The notes: generated from the sequence alone by a model not told the origin. Counted from the first letter of the stretch, positions 9,277-20,772 are shown. The stretch: 64,000 nucleotides of DNA from Aeromicrobium sp. Root495 (GCF_001426755.1 NZ_LMFJ01000001.1:1500929-1564928), one strand, 5' to 3'. Program-made: numbers and translations.

Positions 9277-10053
9277 TCAGGCAGTCGCCGACGGAGCCGC
9301 GGCGCCGTCGAGATCGGAAGATGTGCCGGTCGTGATGAGCTCGACGACCTGGCGGGACGTGACGTCCTTCGTGGCGACGTCGGCGGCCACGCGGCCGAGG
9401 TAGAGCGCCGTGATGCGGTCCGCCACCTCGAAGACGTCGGTCAGGTTGTGCGAGATGAGCAGCACGCCCACGCCGGAGTCGGCGAGACGGCGCACGAGGT
9501 CGAGCACCTGGCGGGTCTGGGCCACACCGAGCGCGGCGGTCGGCTCGTCGAGCAGCACGATCTTGGAGTTCCACAGCGCCGCCTTGGCGATGGCCACGGT
9601 CTGACGCTGACCGCCCGAGAGGCTCGAGACGCTCTGGCGCACGGACTTGACGGTGCGGACCGACAGCGACGCGAGCACCTCGCGCGCCTTGGACTCCATG
9701 GAGGTCTCGTCGAGCACGGGCCCGGTCTTCATCTCGCGGCCGAGGAACATGTTCTCGACGATGTCGAGGTTCTCGCAGAGGGCGAGGTCCTGGTAGACCA
9801 CCTCGATGCCGAGGGCGGAGGCGTCCTTCGGTCCGTGGACCTCGACCGGCTTGCCGTCGAAGCGGTACTCGCCGCTGTCGAGCGGGTAGATGCCCGCGAC
9901 GGCCTTGACGAGCGTCGACTTGCCGGCGCCGTTGTCGCCGACGAGGGCGGTGACCTGGCCGGGATAGATGGCGAGGTCGACGTCGTGGAGGACGTGGACG
10001 ACGCCGAAGCTCTTGTTGATTCCTCGCAGCTCGAGGAGCGGTGACGTGCTCAT
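9277..10053 (-). CDS. xylG: Sugar ABC transporter ATP-binding protein, single NBD (XylG type)
   Basis: A 258-residue single nucleotide-binding domain: Walker A GDNGAGKST, signature LSGGQRQTVAIAKAAL and Walker B VLLDEPTAALG. Most ribose-type importers use a doubled 500-residue ATPase. The single-domain form matches the actinobacterial XylG and rhizobial FrcA type and would act as a homodimer. The gene follows xylF after a 100-bp gap that holds a strong hairpin, so its expression is probably lower than that of xylF. Confidence 0.88.
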   Translation of the reverse strand: MSTSPLLELRGINKSFGVVHVLHDVDLAIYPGQVTALVGDNGAGKSTLVKAVAGIYPLDSGEYRFDGKPVEVHGPKDASALGIEVVYQDLALCENLDIVENMFLGREMKTGPVLDETSMESKAREVLASLSVRTVKSVRQSVSSLSGGQRQTVAIAKAALWNSKIVLLDEPTAALGVAQTRQVLDLVRRLADSGVGVLLISHNLTDVFEVADRITALYLGRVAADVATKDVTSRQVVELITTGTSSDLDGAAAPSATA

Positions 10054-10105
10054 GTGCGGCCTCCGAGAGGGCGGTCGAGAGGGTTCAGGGGGTGGTGACG
10101 CGTCA

Positions 10106-10145
10106 GGTGCGGCTTCCTGGGGACGTTCCCCCAGGAAGCCGCACC
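10106..10145 (-). terminator. 17-bp perfect hairpin between xylF and xylG (attenuator or mRNA stabiliser)
   Basis: GGTGCGGCTTCCTGGGG (10106-10122) pairs perfectly with 10129-10145 around a 6-nt loop (ACGTTC). On the coding (minus) strand no U-run follows, so it is more likely a partial terminator or a 3'-end stabiliser of the xylF message. Intercistronic hairpins of this kind raise binding-protein levels over membrane components in other ABC operons. Confidence 0.75.
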
Positions 10146-10153
10146 CGAGTGCG

Positions 10154-11236
10154 TCAGCTGATGCCGGCGTCCGTGCAGAGCTTGGTGAACTTGCCCGTGC
10201 ACACGTCCGACGCCTTCAGGTCGCCCGACTCGATCGGAGCGCCGACGTTGGACTTGTCGATGGCGACCGGGTCGAGCAGGATCGCCGGGACGTCACGCTT
10301 GCCCGTGTCGTCCTTGACGGTGCCGGTGGTCTCCGGCTTGTCGCCCTTGACCATCGCGATGGCGGCCTCGGCCAGCGCGCCGGCCTGGCCGGTCGCCGAC
10401 TTCTGGATCGTCATGCACTGGTCACCCGTGAGGATGTTCTGCAGACCCTCGGCCGTCGCGTCCTGACCGGTGACGGGGACCTTGCCGGCCTGACCGTTCT
10501 TGTCGAGGATCGAGATGACTGCGCCGGCGAGGCCGTCGTTGGCGGCGTAGACGCCGTCGACCTTGCCGTCGGCCTTGGTGTACAGCTGCTCGAAGATCGT
10601 GACGGCCTGCTCGTTGTCCCAGTCCGGGACAGCCTGCTCGCCGACCTTCTTGTAGGTGCTGACCTTGTCGAGGACGCTGTGCGCGCCGTCGGAGAACAGC
10701 GTGGCGTTGTTGTCGGTGGGCGAACCGTTGAGGAACACGATGTTCGCGTCCTTGTCGCCGAGGCACTTCTGGAGCCCCTCGCCCTGCAGGGCACCGACCT
10801 TGCTGTTGTCGTACGAGATGTAGACGTCGGCCGAGCCGCCCAGCGTGAGACGGTCGTAGTCGATCGTCTTGACGCCCTGGCTCTTGGCCTTCTCCTCGAT
10901 GGCCGCACCCGAGTCGGAGTCGAGGTTGACGATCGCGAGGACCGTGACGCCGTCGGTGATCATGCCGTCGGCGATGGTCTGCATCTTGTCGGCGTCACCC
11001 TCGGCGTTCTGGATGTCGTACTTCACGCCGGCCTTCTTGAACGCGGCTGCGAGCGCCGGCTTGTCGGCGCTCTCCCAGCGGGCCGAGGACTTGGTGTCCG
11101 GCAGGATCACGCCGATCTTGCCCTCGGACGCCTTGCCGCCGTCTCCACCGTCGTCGCCGTTGTCGCTGCCACACGCGCTGAGCGCGAAGACCGCACACAT
11201 CGCCGTTGCGATCATCAGATTGCGAGTCCGCTTCAC
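10154..11236 (-). CDS. xylF: Sugar ABC transporter substrate-binding lipoprotein (XylF type)
   Basis: A 360-residue periplasmic-binding-protein-like lipoprotein. The N-terminus is KRTRN, a hydrophobic segment, then a LSAC lipobox with Cys22 as the acylation site, followed by an acidic Gly/Asp linker. The core has KIGVILPDTKSSARWE, IVNLDSDSG, VDGVYAANDG and VTGQDATAEG, typical of type I sugar-binding proteins. I chose the GTG at 11236 because GGAGG lies 8 nt upstream. A GTG at 11251 would include the Shine-Dalgarno sequence in the coding region. It is the first gene of the operon. Confidence 0.88.
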   Translation of the reverse strand: MKRTRNLMIATAMCAVFALSACGSDNGDDGGDGGKASEGKIGVILPDTKSSARWESADKPALAAAFKKAGVKYDIQNAEGDADKMQTIADGMITDGVTVLAIVNLDSDSGAAIEEKAKSQGVKTIDYDRLTLGGSADVYISYDNSKVGALQGEGLQKCLGDKDANIVFLNGSPTDNNATLFSDGAHSVLDKVSTYKKVGEQAVPDWDNEQAVTIFEQLYTKADGKVDGVYAANDGLAGAVISILDKNGQAGKVPVTGQDATAEGLQNILTGDQCMTIQKSATGQAGALAEAAIAMVKGDKPETTGTVKDDTGKRDVPAILLDPVAIDKSNVGAPIESGDLKASDVCTGKFTKLCTDAGIS

Positions 11237-11305
11237 ACAGACCGCCTCCACTTCTACGAGTCAGAGCGTGCCGCCGGTCCGTTGTTTCGCCTGCGTTACG
11301 CAATT

Positions 11306-11369
11306 GTTGTTTGGCACAACGTATAGCGTGACCGGCATCACGTCCAGCACCTCGGCCAACAAATTGTTG
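11306..11369 (-). promoter_or_regulatory. Operator-like dyads in the xylF promoter region
   Basis: Two inverted repeats share the half-site TTGTTG/CAACAA. The first is a perfect CAACAA-A-TTGTTG at 11357-11369. The second is GTTGT-TTGGC-ACAAC at 11306-11320. They flank a possible minus-strand -10 (TATACG, around 11319-11324). The layout fits repression by the ROK protein at the end of this operon. Confidence 0.55.
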
Positions 11370-11404
11370 CCGCGGACCACAATATGTCGGAAGCCCCGGG
11401 TGAA

Positions 11405-13093
11405 TCAGGGTCGTTCGGTCTCCCAACGCTGCGTGTCGCTCACCGCGAGCGGCGTGCTGCCGGCGCGCTGCGCCTGACGACCTGCCTGCTCGCCCACGAG
11501 GTTCAACGCCGGCACCCGGTCCTCCACGACGAAGCTCGCCCGGGTGAAGGCGGCCGCGCCGGGCGTCCGTACCTGCTCGACGCAGCGGAAGTCCGCCTGG
11601 AGCTCCTCCGGCCTGATCGTGGTCCGTACGTAGCCCCGCAGGCTGTTCTGCATCTTCAGGTGCGGGTTCCAGGCGAGCCACGGGTGCGCGGTCAGGGCCG
11701 TGTCGGCGCCGCTGCCCCCGGACGTGACGGAGCTGCACACGAGCTCGGTCCCGACCGAGCGGGACGTCGGGTCGTCGTAGTCGAGCTTGAGCTCGCTCGC
11801 CCAGTGCGCGTGCACGTCCCCCGTGAGCACGACGGGGTTGCGGACCTCGGCCTCCACCCAGGCACGCGTGATGCGGTCCCGCGACGCCTGGTAGCCGTCC
11901 CACGCGTCCATCGAGACGGTCTTGAGCGGCCCCTGGTCGCTGTCGCGCTGGGCGAAGAAGACCTGCTGCCCCAGGACGTCCCACCGGGCCTGCGAGCGGT
12001 TGAAGCCGTCCACGAGCCAGCGCTCCTGGCGTCCCCCCGTGATGGAACGCCTCGGGTCCACGGCGGCCGGGCAGTCCGTCCGGTAGCCGTCGCCGCAGCC
12101 CTGGTCGTCGCGGAACTGGCGGGTGTCGAGCATGTGGAACGTCGCGAGCCTCCCCCACTGCACGCGCCGGAAGATCTGGATGTGACCGGCCCGCGGCACC
12201 GAGGTCCGCCGCAGCGGCATGTTCTCGTAGTAGGCCTGGAAGGCCGCTGCCCGTCGCGCCAGGAAGCCCGGCGCGTCCGCAGCGTCCTCCGGGACGTCAC
12301 CGGCCCAGTTGTTGTCCACCTCGTGGTCGTCGAACACGACCACCCACGGGGCCGCCGCGTGCGCGAGCTGGAGGTCGGCGTCGGTCTTGTACTGCGCGTG
12401 GCGCTGGCGGTACGACGCGAGGTCGACGGTCTCCGGCCCCTCGTGGTCGCGCACGTTGCCGCCCGGCGCCACGTAGTCGTCGGCTCGGTACTCGTACTGG
12501 TAGTCGCCGAGGTGCAGGACGAGGTCGGGGTGGTCCTCCGCGAGCCGCCGGTACGCCGTGAAGAAGCCGTGCTCGTACTGCGCGCACGACACGAACGACA
12601 TCGCCAGCTCGCGGGGCATCGCGTCGGGCCGGGGCGCGGTGACGGCGCGCCCGATGCGGGAGACGAATCCGCCGGCGCGGAACCGGTACCAGTACTCGCG
12701 GGCCGGCTTCAGGTGCCGGACCTCCACGTGCACCGAGTGCGCTCCCCTGTCGTGCGCCACCACGACCCCCGCCGCCTCGACCCGGCGGAAGCGTTCGTCG
12801 CTCGCCACCTGCCACTCCACGGGGACCCCGCGCGACGGCATGCCGCCGAGGCCGTCGGCCGCGAGCGGGTCGAGCGCGAGGCGGGTCCAGAGCACGAACC
12901 CGTCGGGCTCGGGGTCGCCGCACGCGACGCCGAGCGTGAACGGGTCGTGCGGCAGACGCACCGCGTGCGCCCTTCGGTCGGCCGTCGCCGTCGCGGGCGC
13001 CCCCGAGGCGCTCGCGAAGGGGCTCAGGACACTGGTTCCCGCTGCGGCGCCGACGACGGCTCCCGAGCGGATGACATCTCTGCGGGTGGGCAT
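11405..13093 (-). CDS. phoD: Tat-exported alkaline phosphatase D (PhoD) family protein
   Basis: A 562-residue secreted phosphoesterase. The N-terminus has a twin-arginine signal (PTRRDVIRSGAVVGAAAG, cleavage near FASASGA). An Ig-like PhoD N-domain follows (FTLGVACGDPEPDGFVLWTRLA), then a metallophosphatase core with metal ligands in LHLGDYQYEY, VFDDHEVDNNWAG and LTGDVHAHWASEL. Family enzymes cleave phosphodiesters and monoesters outside the membrane using Fe/Ca. No Pho box was recognised. It is probably transcribed independently of xylF, since about 170 bp separate them. Confidence 0.92.
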   Translation of the reverse strand: MPTRRDVIRSGAVVGAAAGTSVLSPFASASGAPATATADRRAHAVRLPHDPFTLGVACGDPEPDGFVLWTRLALDPLAADGLGGMPSRGVPVEWQVASDERFRRVEAAGVVVAHDRGAHSVHVEVRHLKPAREYWYRFRAGGFVSRIGRAVTAPRPDAMPRELAMSFVSCAQYEHGFFTAYRRLAEDHPDLVLHLGDYQYEYRADDYVAPGGNVRDHEGPETVDLASYRQRHAQYKTDADLQLAHAAAPWVVVFDDHEVDNNWAGDVPEDAADAPGFLARRAAAFQAYYENMPLRRTSVPRAGHIQIFRRVQWGRLATFHMLDTRQFRDDQGCGDGYRTDCPAAVDPRRSITGGRQERWLVDGFNRSQARWDVLGQQVFFAQRDSDQGPLKTVSMDAWDGYQASRDRITRAWVEAEVRNPVVLTGDVHAHWASELKLDYDDPTSRSVGTELVCSSVTSGGSGADTALTAHPWLAWNPHLKMQNSLRGYVRTTIRPEELQADFRCVEQVRTPGAAAFTRASFVVEDRVPALNLVGEQAGRQAQRAGSTPLAVSDTQRWETERP

Positions 13094-13163
13094 CCACCCA
13101 CGTGACCCGACGCCCGTGAACGTCGGGTGGCATCAGCATGAAGCCCCGGCACCGACCAGGAAT

Positions 13164-13199
13164 GATGCCTTCGGGTAGCCAGAGGTACCCGCGAGCATC
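13164..13199 (-). terminator. Degenerate second copy of the acnA terminator hairpin
   Basis: GATGCCTTCGGGTAGCC at 13164-13180 with an imperfect complement at 13183-13198. It resembles the perfect hairpin 63 bp away and looks like a decayed tandem copy. No U-run follows on the minus strand. Confidence 0.55.
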
Positions 13200-13226
13200 G
13201 TCCCGCGTCGGTCCGGAAGCAGAAAA

Positions 13227-13262
13227 GATGCATCCGGGTAGCCAGGGCTACCCGGATGCATC
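13227..13262 (-). terminator. Intrinsic terminator of acnA
   Basis: A perfect 17-bp stem (GATGCATCCGGGTAGCC, 13227-13243, with 13246-13262) separated by 2 nt. On the minus strand it is followed directly by TTTTCTG, so it has the stem plus U-tract of a Rho-independent terminator. It lies 32 bp past the acnA stop. Confidence 0.88.
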
Positions 13263-13293
13263 ATCTCGCGTCCGCCGGGGCGGTTCCGTCAGC

Positions 13294-16080
<2,787 letters not shown>

Positions 16081-16168
16081 GTTGCTCTCCTTCACGTTTG
16101 GTTTCCATCCTGCCGATCAGCGCCCTGCGGCGCCACGTCAGGTTCACCTAAGTCGTCACGTCAATATC

Positions 16169-16196
16169 TCTTGACATCAAGATACATGATGTCGAG
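16169..16196. promoter_or_regulatory. Overlapping dyads upstream of acnA (MarR/TamR-like operator candidate)
   Basis: In an unusually AT-rich patch between acnA and the RDD gene, TCTTGA-CA-TCAAGA (16169-16182) is a perfect 6-bp inverted repeat. It overlaps a second one, GACATCA (16173-16179) with TGATGTC (16187-16193). In Streptomyces the MarR regulator TamR is known to bind aconitase promoters. Whether this site matches its consensus needs comparison. Confidence 0.55.
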
Positions 16197-16219
16197 AGGC
16201 TTTTCAGGGAAGTGCCGCA

Positions 16220-16939
16220 TCACCAGGGCTTCGGGAACCGCCACAGGAGCGGCCAGTAGAAGGACAGGTAGGTGGAGCAGACCGCGACGACGCCGAGCAC
16301 CCCGACCACGTCGAGGACCACGAGGGCACGAAGGCGCTCGGGCCGGGTGTGCGCGTCGAGGCCCGTGGCGCGCTCGACCCGCGTGCGGGCGACGCGGTCG
16401 GCCAGACCGCGGCCCGCGCCGAGCACGACCGGGACGAGCAGCACGAGGAGGGCGAGGTACGCCGCTCCCCCGAAGTGCCAGGCGTCGGGCGTGGCGCGCC
16501 TCAGCACCGTGGGCAGGTTCACCGGGACCGCGGCCAGCGCGAGGTCGAGCAGGACCACCATCACGGCACCTCGGAGCAGACCACGCCACGGTCCGGCGGG
16601 ACGGCCGGTGGCCGCGTCGACCACCATCAGGCCCTCGCGGTGCTTGCCGATGCTGTGACCCCGTAGTCCTTGACGCAGCCCGTTGTTCCACAGGACGAAG
16701 AGCTCGCCCGCGACGAGCCCGCTCAGCAGGACCTCGTCGGACAGGCCGATGCCCCAGACGTGCATCTCGTCGCCGCTCATGAGCCGGACGAGGACGTAGA
16801 AGAGCGCCCCGGCGCTGAACGCGACGCAGAAGAGCAGCACGTCCTGAGCGAGGGCGGAGCGTCGGAGCACGGAGACCGGACGGTCGTCCTGCAGGACGTC
16901 GTCGGCGGCGGAGCGCGTGCCCGGTGCGGGGTCGGTCAT
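16220..16939 (-). CDS. RDD family membrane protein
   Basis: A 239-residue integral membrane protein with about five hydrophobic segments (for example VLLFCVAFSAGALFYVLVRL and LLALLVLLVPVVLGAG-like stretches). The RDD signature is visible as LWNNGLRQGLRGHSIGKHREGLMVVD. The function of RDD proteins is largely unknown, though some are Na+/H+ antiporters. The ATG (16939) lies 5 bp after the stop of the upstream large membrane protein, so the two are likely cotranscribed. Confidence 0.78.
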   Translation of the reverse strand: MTDPAPGTRSAADDVLQDDRPVSVLRRSALAQDVLLFCVAFSAGALFYVLVRLMSGDEMHVWGIGLSDEVLLSGLVAGELFVLWNNGLRQGLRGHSIGKHREGLMVVDAATGRPAGPWRGLLRGAVMVVLLDLALAAVPVNLPTVLRRATPDAWHFGGAAYLALLVLLVPVVLGAGRGLADRVARTRVERATGLDAHTRPERLRALVVLDVVGVLGVVAVCSTYLSFYWPLLWRFPKPW

Positions 16940-16944
16940 CTGGC

Positions 16945-19533
16945 TCACCTCATGGTCGAGAGGAACTGCACGGCGGACCGTCCTTCGCGCACCCGCTGCT
17001 CCCAGGTCGTGCCGACCAGGGTGAGCAGGATCCCGACGGCGGCGATGATGAACCACCGCGGGACGGCCCATGCGTAGGGTCCCACGTTCACCAGGACCAG
17101 GAGCGCCACCACGCCCGACCCGAGGACGAACGGGACCTGCCAGCGCCGGACCAGCCCGACGGCCAGGAAGGCGACGGCCACGGCCGCCAGCGCCCCGGCG
17201 CGCGGGCTCGTGGGCTGAGCGAGCGCCTGCGGGAGGCTGGGCACCAGGGACAGGACCACCCCGGCGGTCAGAGCCGTGCGCGTGGAGATCTCGGGGCGTC
17301 GGACGAGCGCCACCACGCCCGCCACGAGAAGGACCACCGCGAAGGGTGCGGTGTAGGCCTCGATCACGCCGACGTCGCTCGCGAGGAGCCTCAGGACCCA
17401 GGCGACGCCGAGCAGCGGGGACCCGACGGCCACGTAGGCGCGACGGTCGGGCACCAGCACGGCGACCGCCGTGGCGACGACCCCTGGCACGGTGAGCACG
17501 AGCGCCACCCAGGCGTAGCCCCGCGGCACGTCCTCGACGGCCACGGCCGCGATGAGGACGCCGAGCACGAGGACCGCTCCGGCGCCCGCCTCCAGGCCCA
17601 GCCGGACGTCCGGGTGCCTGCGCACGGCGAGCGCCCCCACAGCGAGGAGCGAGGCGGCCACGGCCACCGCGAGGTCGATCCCGCGGGCTCGACCGCCGAG
17701 GAGGTCGGCCGCCGGGGCGACCGTGAGTCCGACCCACCAGGTGGCCGCTGCCACGAGCGCCACGGTCTCGCTGCCGCCTCGCCTGCGGACCGCCGCCACC
17801 GCCGCGAGGATCGCGGCGGCTGCGGGCGCGGCGACCACGAGGACGGTGTGGGCGTTTAGGAGCGCGGCCGGAGCGACCATGACGACGACGGGCCCCACGA
17901 GACCCCAGCGCTCGTCGGCGCGCCACAGCGCGGCGAGGGCAGCACCCAGGAGCAGGAGGGCGAGGGCCGTCGTCCAGGCCCGCGGCACGGTGTCGACCAC
18001 CACGGCCAGCACGCCGAGAGCTGCGAGCATGCTCGCCACACGGACGAGCGGCCTGCGGTAGGCCTCGGCACCCTGCCAGCGGGTGCCGAGCAGCAGCGAG
18101 GCCACGAGGACGGTGGCGACGATGGCGAGGACCGTCGTCGAGAACGGTGTGGGTGCCGTGGACGAGAGGTCCTGCGCGGCGGTGACCCGGGACGAACCGG
18201 CCGCCGACCGGCTCAGGACGTCGACGGCCACGACGAACCACGGGGTGGTGACGAGGAGCAGGACGACGGCGGTGCCGGCCACGACGAGCTGGACGCCCCG
18301 CAGCCAGGCCAGCACCGCTTCGCGCAGGGAGAGCGCGGAGACGGCGGAGCCGAGCAGCACGATCGCCGCCGCGGACAACCATCCCCCGGCCGGTTCCCAC
18401 CGTGCTGCGCAGGGCAGCACGACGAGGGCGCCGAGCGACGTGGTGGCGAGGGCGGACGCGCCACCGCGCAGGACCGGACGGTCGACGACGACTCCGACCA
18501 CGACGGCCGCCAGGGCCACGAGGAGCAGCGGGAAGCCGTCGAGGTCGCGGACGAGGTCGCGGAGGTCGGGGTTGGCGAGCGCCTGCAGGAACGCCGACGC
18601 GACGGCCACCACCGCTGCGACACAGCCGATCGAGCCGGCGACCACGACCGACGGCCTCCAGGCCAGACGGTGCACGAGCACGAGGACGGCCCCGGCCACG
18701 CCCATCACGACGACAGCGGGCCAGAAGGGCCACTCGACGACGTTCCACAGCTGGGCCGACAGCGCGGGGCCGGCGGCCAGCGGCACGGCACCTGCTGCGC
18801 CGGTCATGAGTCCCAACGGGGTGCCCAGGAGGGCCTGGGTCCTGCGTCCCACCACGACGGCGGTGACGAGCACGAGCCCCGACCAGACGAGCACCGCGAC
18901 GTCGATCGGCACCGCGTCCAGGTTGGCGAACCCGAGGGCCCGGCCGACGAACCAGTCGATCGTGACCAGGCCGAGGAACACCGCCCACAGGGCATGGGCC
19001 GACGCCCGCAGGCCCTTGACCGCGCACCGGTCGGCGAACCGGGCGACCACGGCGGTGATCGCGAGCAGCACGATGGCCCGCCCCGTGGGACCGACGAGGT
19101 TCCACGCGACGCCGAGGAAGATCAGGCCGGCCACCAGCAGGCAGCCCGCTCCGAGGGTCAGGATGACTCCGCCGGCCGTCCAGCGTCGGCGAGGTCGAGG
19201 CGCCGTGGACGTCCCGCCCGGGTGGCGCGGCAGGGGCGTCCCCGGCGTCCCCGGGTGACGTGGCAGCGCTGCGCTCGTGTCGACGGAGGGGCTCGGAGGA
19301 CCCGCCTGCTCGACGGGCGGTGACGCCGGAACGCCCACGACCTGCTGCGCCGGGACGGGCGCAGCGACCGGGACGCGAGCGGCTCGCGCGAGCCATGCGT
19401 CGGCCGACGACAGGGCCTGGCGCACCGTGGCGACCTCGGGCGTCGTCAGGTCGAGACGGCAGACCGTGCAGACCGCGGCGCCCCCCGCCGGCGTGCGGCA
19501 GTCAGGGCAGGCGTCCTGCTCGGAATACTTCAT
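16945..19533 (-). CDS. Large polytopic membrane protein with N-terminal zinc ribbon (SCO7613 C-terminal-domain type)
   Basis: An 862-residue protein. Residues 8-28 form a zinc ribbon with two Cys pairs (CPDC, then CTVC). A Pro/Ala-rich linker follows up to about residue 115, and the rest is an almost uninterrupted series of hydrophobic segments, probably more than twenty. It matches proteins labelled as SCO7613 C-terminal domain-containing membrane protein. No catalytic motif is evident and no function is known. It begins 21 bp after the RNA methyltransferase and precedes the RDD gene by 5 bp. It could be an envelope-associated transporter or scaffold, but that is speculative. Confidence 0.75.
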   Translation of the reverse strand: MKYSEQDACPDCRTPAGGAAVCTVCRLDLTTPEVATVRQALSSADAWLARAARVPVAAPVPAQQVVGVPASPPVEQAGPPSPSVDTSAALPRHPGTPGTPLPRHPGGTSTAPRPRRRWTAGGVILTLGAGCLLVAGLIFLGVAWNLVGPTGRAIVLLAITAVVARFADRCAVKGLRASAHALWAVFLGLVTIDWFVGRALGFANLDAVPIDVAVLVWSGLVLVTAVVVGRRTQALLGTPLGLMTGAAGAVPLAAGPALSAQLWNVVEWPFWPAVVVMGVAGAVLVLVHRLAWRPSVVVAGSIGCVAAVVAVASAFLQALANPDLRDLVRDLDGFPLLLVALAAVVVGVVVDRPVLRGGASALATTSLGALVVLPCAARWEPAGGWLSAAAIVLLGSAVSALSLREAVLAWLRGVQLVVAGTAVVLLLVTTPWFVVAVDVLSRSAAGSSRVTAAQDLSSTAPTPFSTTVLAIVATVLVASLLLGTRWQGAEAYRRPLVRVASMLAALGVLAVVVDTVPRAWTTALALLLLGAALAALWRADERWGLVGPVVVMVAPAALLNAHTVLVVAAPAAAAILAAVAAVRRRGGSETVALVAAATWWVGLTVAPAADLLGGRARGIDLAVAVAASLLAVGALAVRRHPDVRLGLEAGAGAVLVLGVLIAAVAVEDVPRGYAWVALVLTVPGVVATAVAVLVPDRRAYVAVGSPLLGVAWVLRLLASDVGVIEAYTAPFAVVLLVAGVVALVRRPEISTRTALTAGVVLSLVPSLPQALAQPTSPRAGALAAVAVAFLAVGLVRRWQVPFVLGSGVVALLVLVNVGPYAWAVPRWFIIAAVGILLTLVGTTWEQRVREGRSAVQFLSTMR

Positions 19534-19554
19534 GGCTGCACCCTGCCGGTCGGG

Positions 19555-20772
19555 TCAGGGCAAAGCAAGGACCGCGACGCACTCCACGTGGTGCGTCATG
19601 GGAAAGAGGGCGAACCCACGGAGCGAGACGAGCTCGTAGCCCGAGGAGAGCGGCACGACGAGGTCGCGGGCCAGGGCGGCCGGGTCGCACGCGACGTAGA
19701 CGATGCGGCGCGGGCGCAGTCCGACGACGTCGGCGATGGCCTTCTTCGCACCGGTGCGCGGAGGGTCCAGCACGACGACGTCGACCCGGCCGTCGAGCGC
19801 CGCGACGAGCGAGCCGTCGCGCAGGCTCCGCTCAGTGGTGCGGTCGAGGAGCTGCACCTGGGCCAGGTCGTGGAGGTTGCGGCGGGCGTCGCGACTGCCG
19901 CCCGGGTCCGACTCCACCGAGACCACACGGCCCTCGGGTCCGACGCCCTCGGCGAGGAACGCGGTGAAGAGGCCGACGCCGGCGTAGAGGTCCGCGGCGT
20001 GGTCGCCCCGCCGGAGCTCGGCGCCGGCGAGCACCGCGCCGACGAGCGTGTCGGCCGACTCGGGGTGGACCTGCCAGAACCCGGAGCCGGTGACCCGGAA
20101 CCGGCGGTCGCGCACCTGCTCGTGCACGGCACGACGACCGTGCCGGACCTGTCCGTCGGTGCTCACGACTCCGTCGGCCAGGCCCTTGGGCACCGAGGCG
20201 TCGGTGACCACGAGGCTCTCTCCCGTGGACCCGGTCACCGCCTCGACAGGTCCGGCGTCCCAGCGTCGGCCGAGCACGTCGGGCAGGTCGGGATGGGCGA
20301 TGAGGCACTCCTCGACGGGGACGACCTCGTGGGATCGGTGCGCGCGGAGCCCGGGCCTGCCGTCGTCGTCGACGGCGAAGGTGACGCGCGTGCGCCAGCC
20401 CAGGACGTCACCCACCGGCTCCACCCTTCCGGTCCAGTCCACGCCCGCCAGACGGTGCAGCTGCTCGCGCACGACGGAGGTGAGGAGGTCGAGCTGGGCG
20501 TCGGGGTCGACGTGCTGGAAGTCGCAGCCACCGCAGCGACCCGCGTAGCGACACGGAGGCTCGACGCGCCCCGGCGCGGCCTCGAGGACCTCGACGGCGT
20601 CGGCGCGCAGGAACCGCTTGGAGCGATCGGTCACGCGGATCCGCACCCGCTCCCCCGGCATCGTGTGGCGCACGAAGACGACCTGACCGTCGAGCCGGGC
20701 CACGCAGTGGCCGCCGTGGGCCACCGGCCCGACGTCGACGACCGGCAGGTCCTCGGTCTCTGCAGAGCTCAC
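19555..20772 (-). CDS. TrmA/RumA-type class I SAM-dependent RNA m5U methyltransferase
   Basis: A 405-residue enzyme expected to methylate a uridine in rRNA or tRNA at C5. An N-terminal TRAM domain (VVDVGPVAHGGHCVARLDGQVVFVRHTMPGERV) is followed by an iron-sulfur Cys set (CRYAGRCGGCDFQH). The Rossmann domain contains DLYAGVGLFTAFLA, the LDPPRTG motif and the catalytic-Cys region VYVACDPAALARDL. The GTG start overlaps the stop of the upstream KimA-like gene by 1 nt. Which uridine is modified cannot be read from sequence. Confidence 0.9.
   Translation of the reverse strand: MSSAETEDLPVVDVGPVAHGGHCVARLDGQVVFVRHTMPGERVRIRVTDRSKRFLRADAVEVLEAAPGRVEPPCRYAGRCGGCDFQHVDPDAQLDLLTSVVREQLHRLAGVDWTGRVEPVGDVLGWRTRVTFAVDDDGRPGLRAHRSHEVVPVEECLIAHPDLPDVLGRRWDAGPVEAVTGSTGESLVVTDASVPKGLADGVVSTDGQVRHGRRAVHEQVRDRRFRVTGSGFWQVHPESADTLVGAVLAGAELRRGDHAADLYAGVGLFTAFLAEGVGPEGRVVSVESDPGGSRDARRNLHDLAQVQLLDRTTERSLRDGSLVAALDGRVDVVVLDPPRTGAKKAIADVVGLRPRRIVYVACDPAALARDLVVPLSSGYELVSLRGFALFPMTHHVECVAVLALP

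Noticed and set aside
16220..19396. A 1058-residue RDD fusion
   Set aside because: Upstream of the ATG at 16939 the frame is a shadow of the large membrane protein. The RDD protein is 239 residues.
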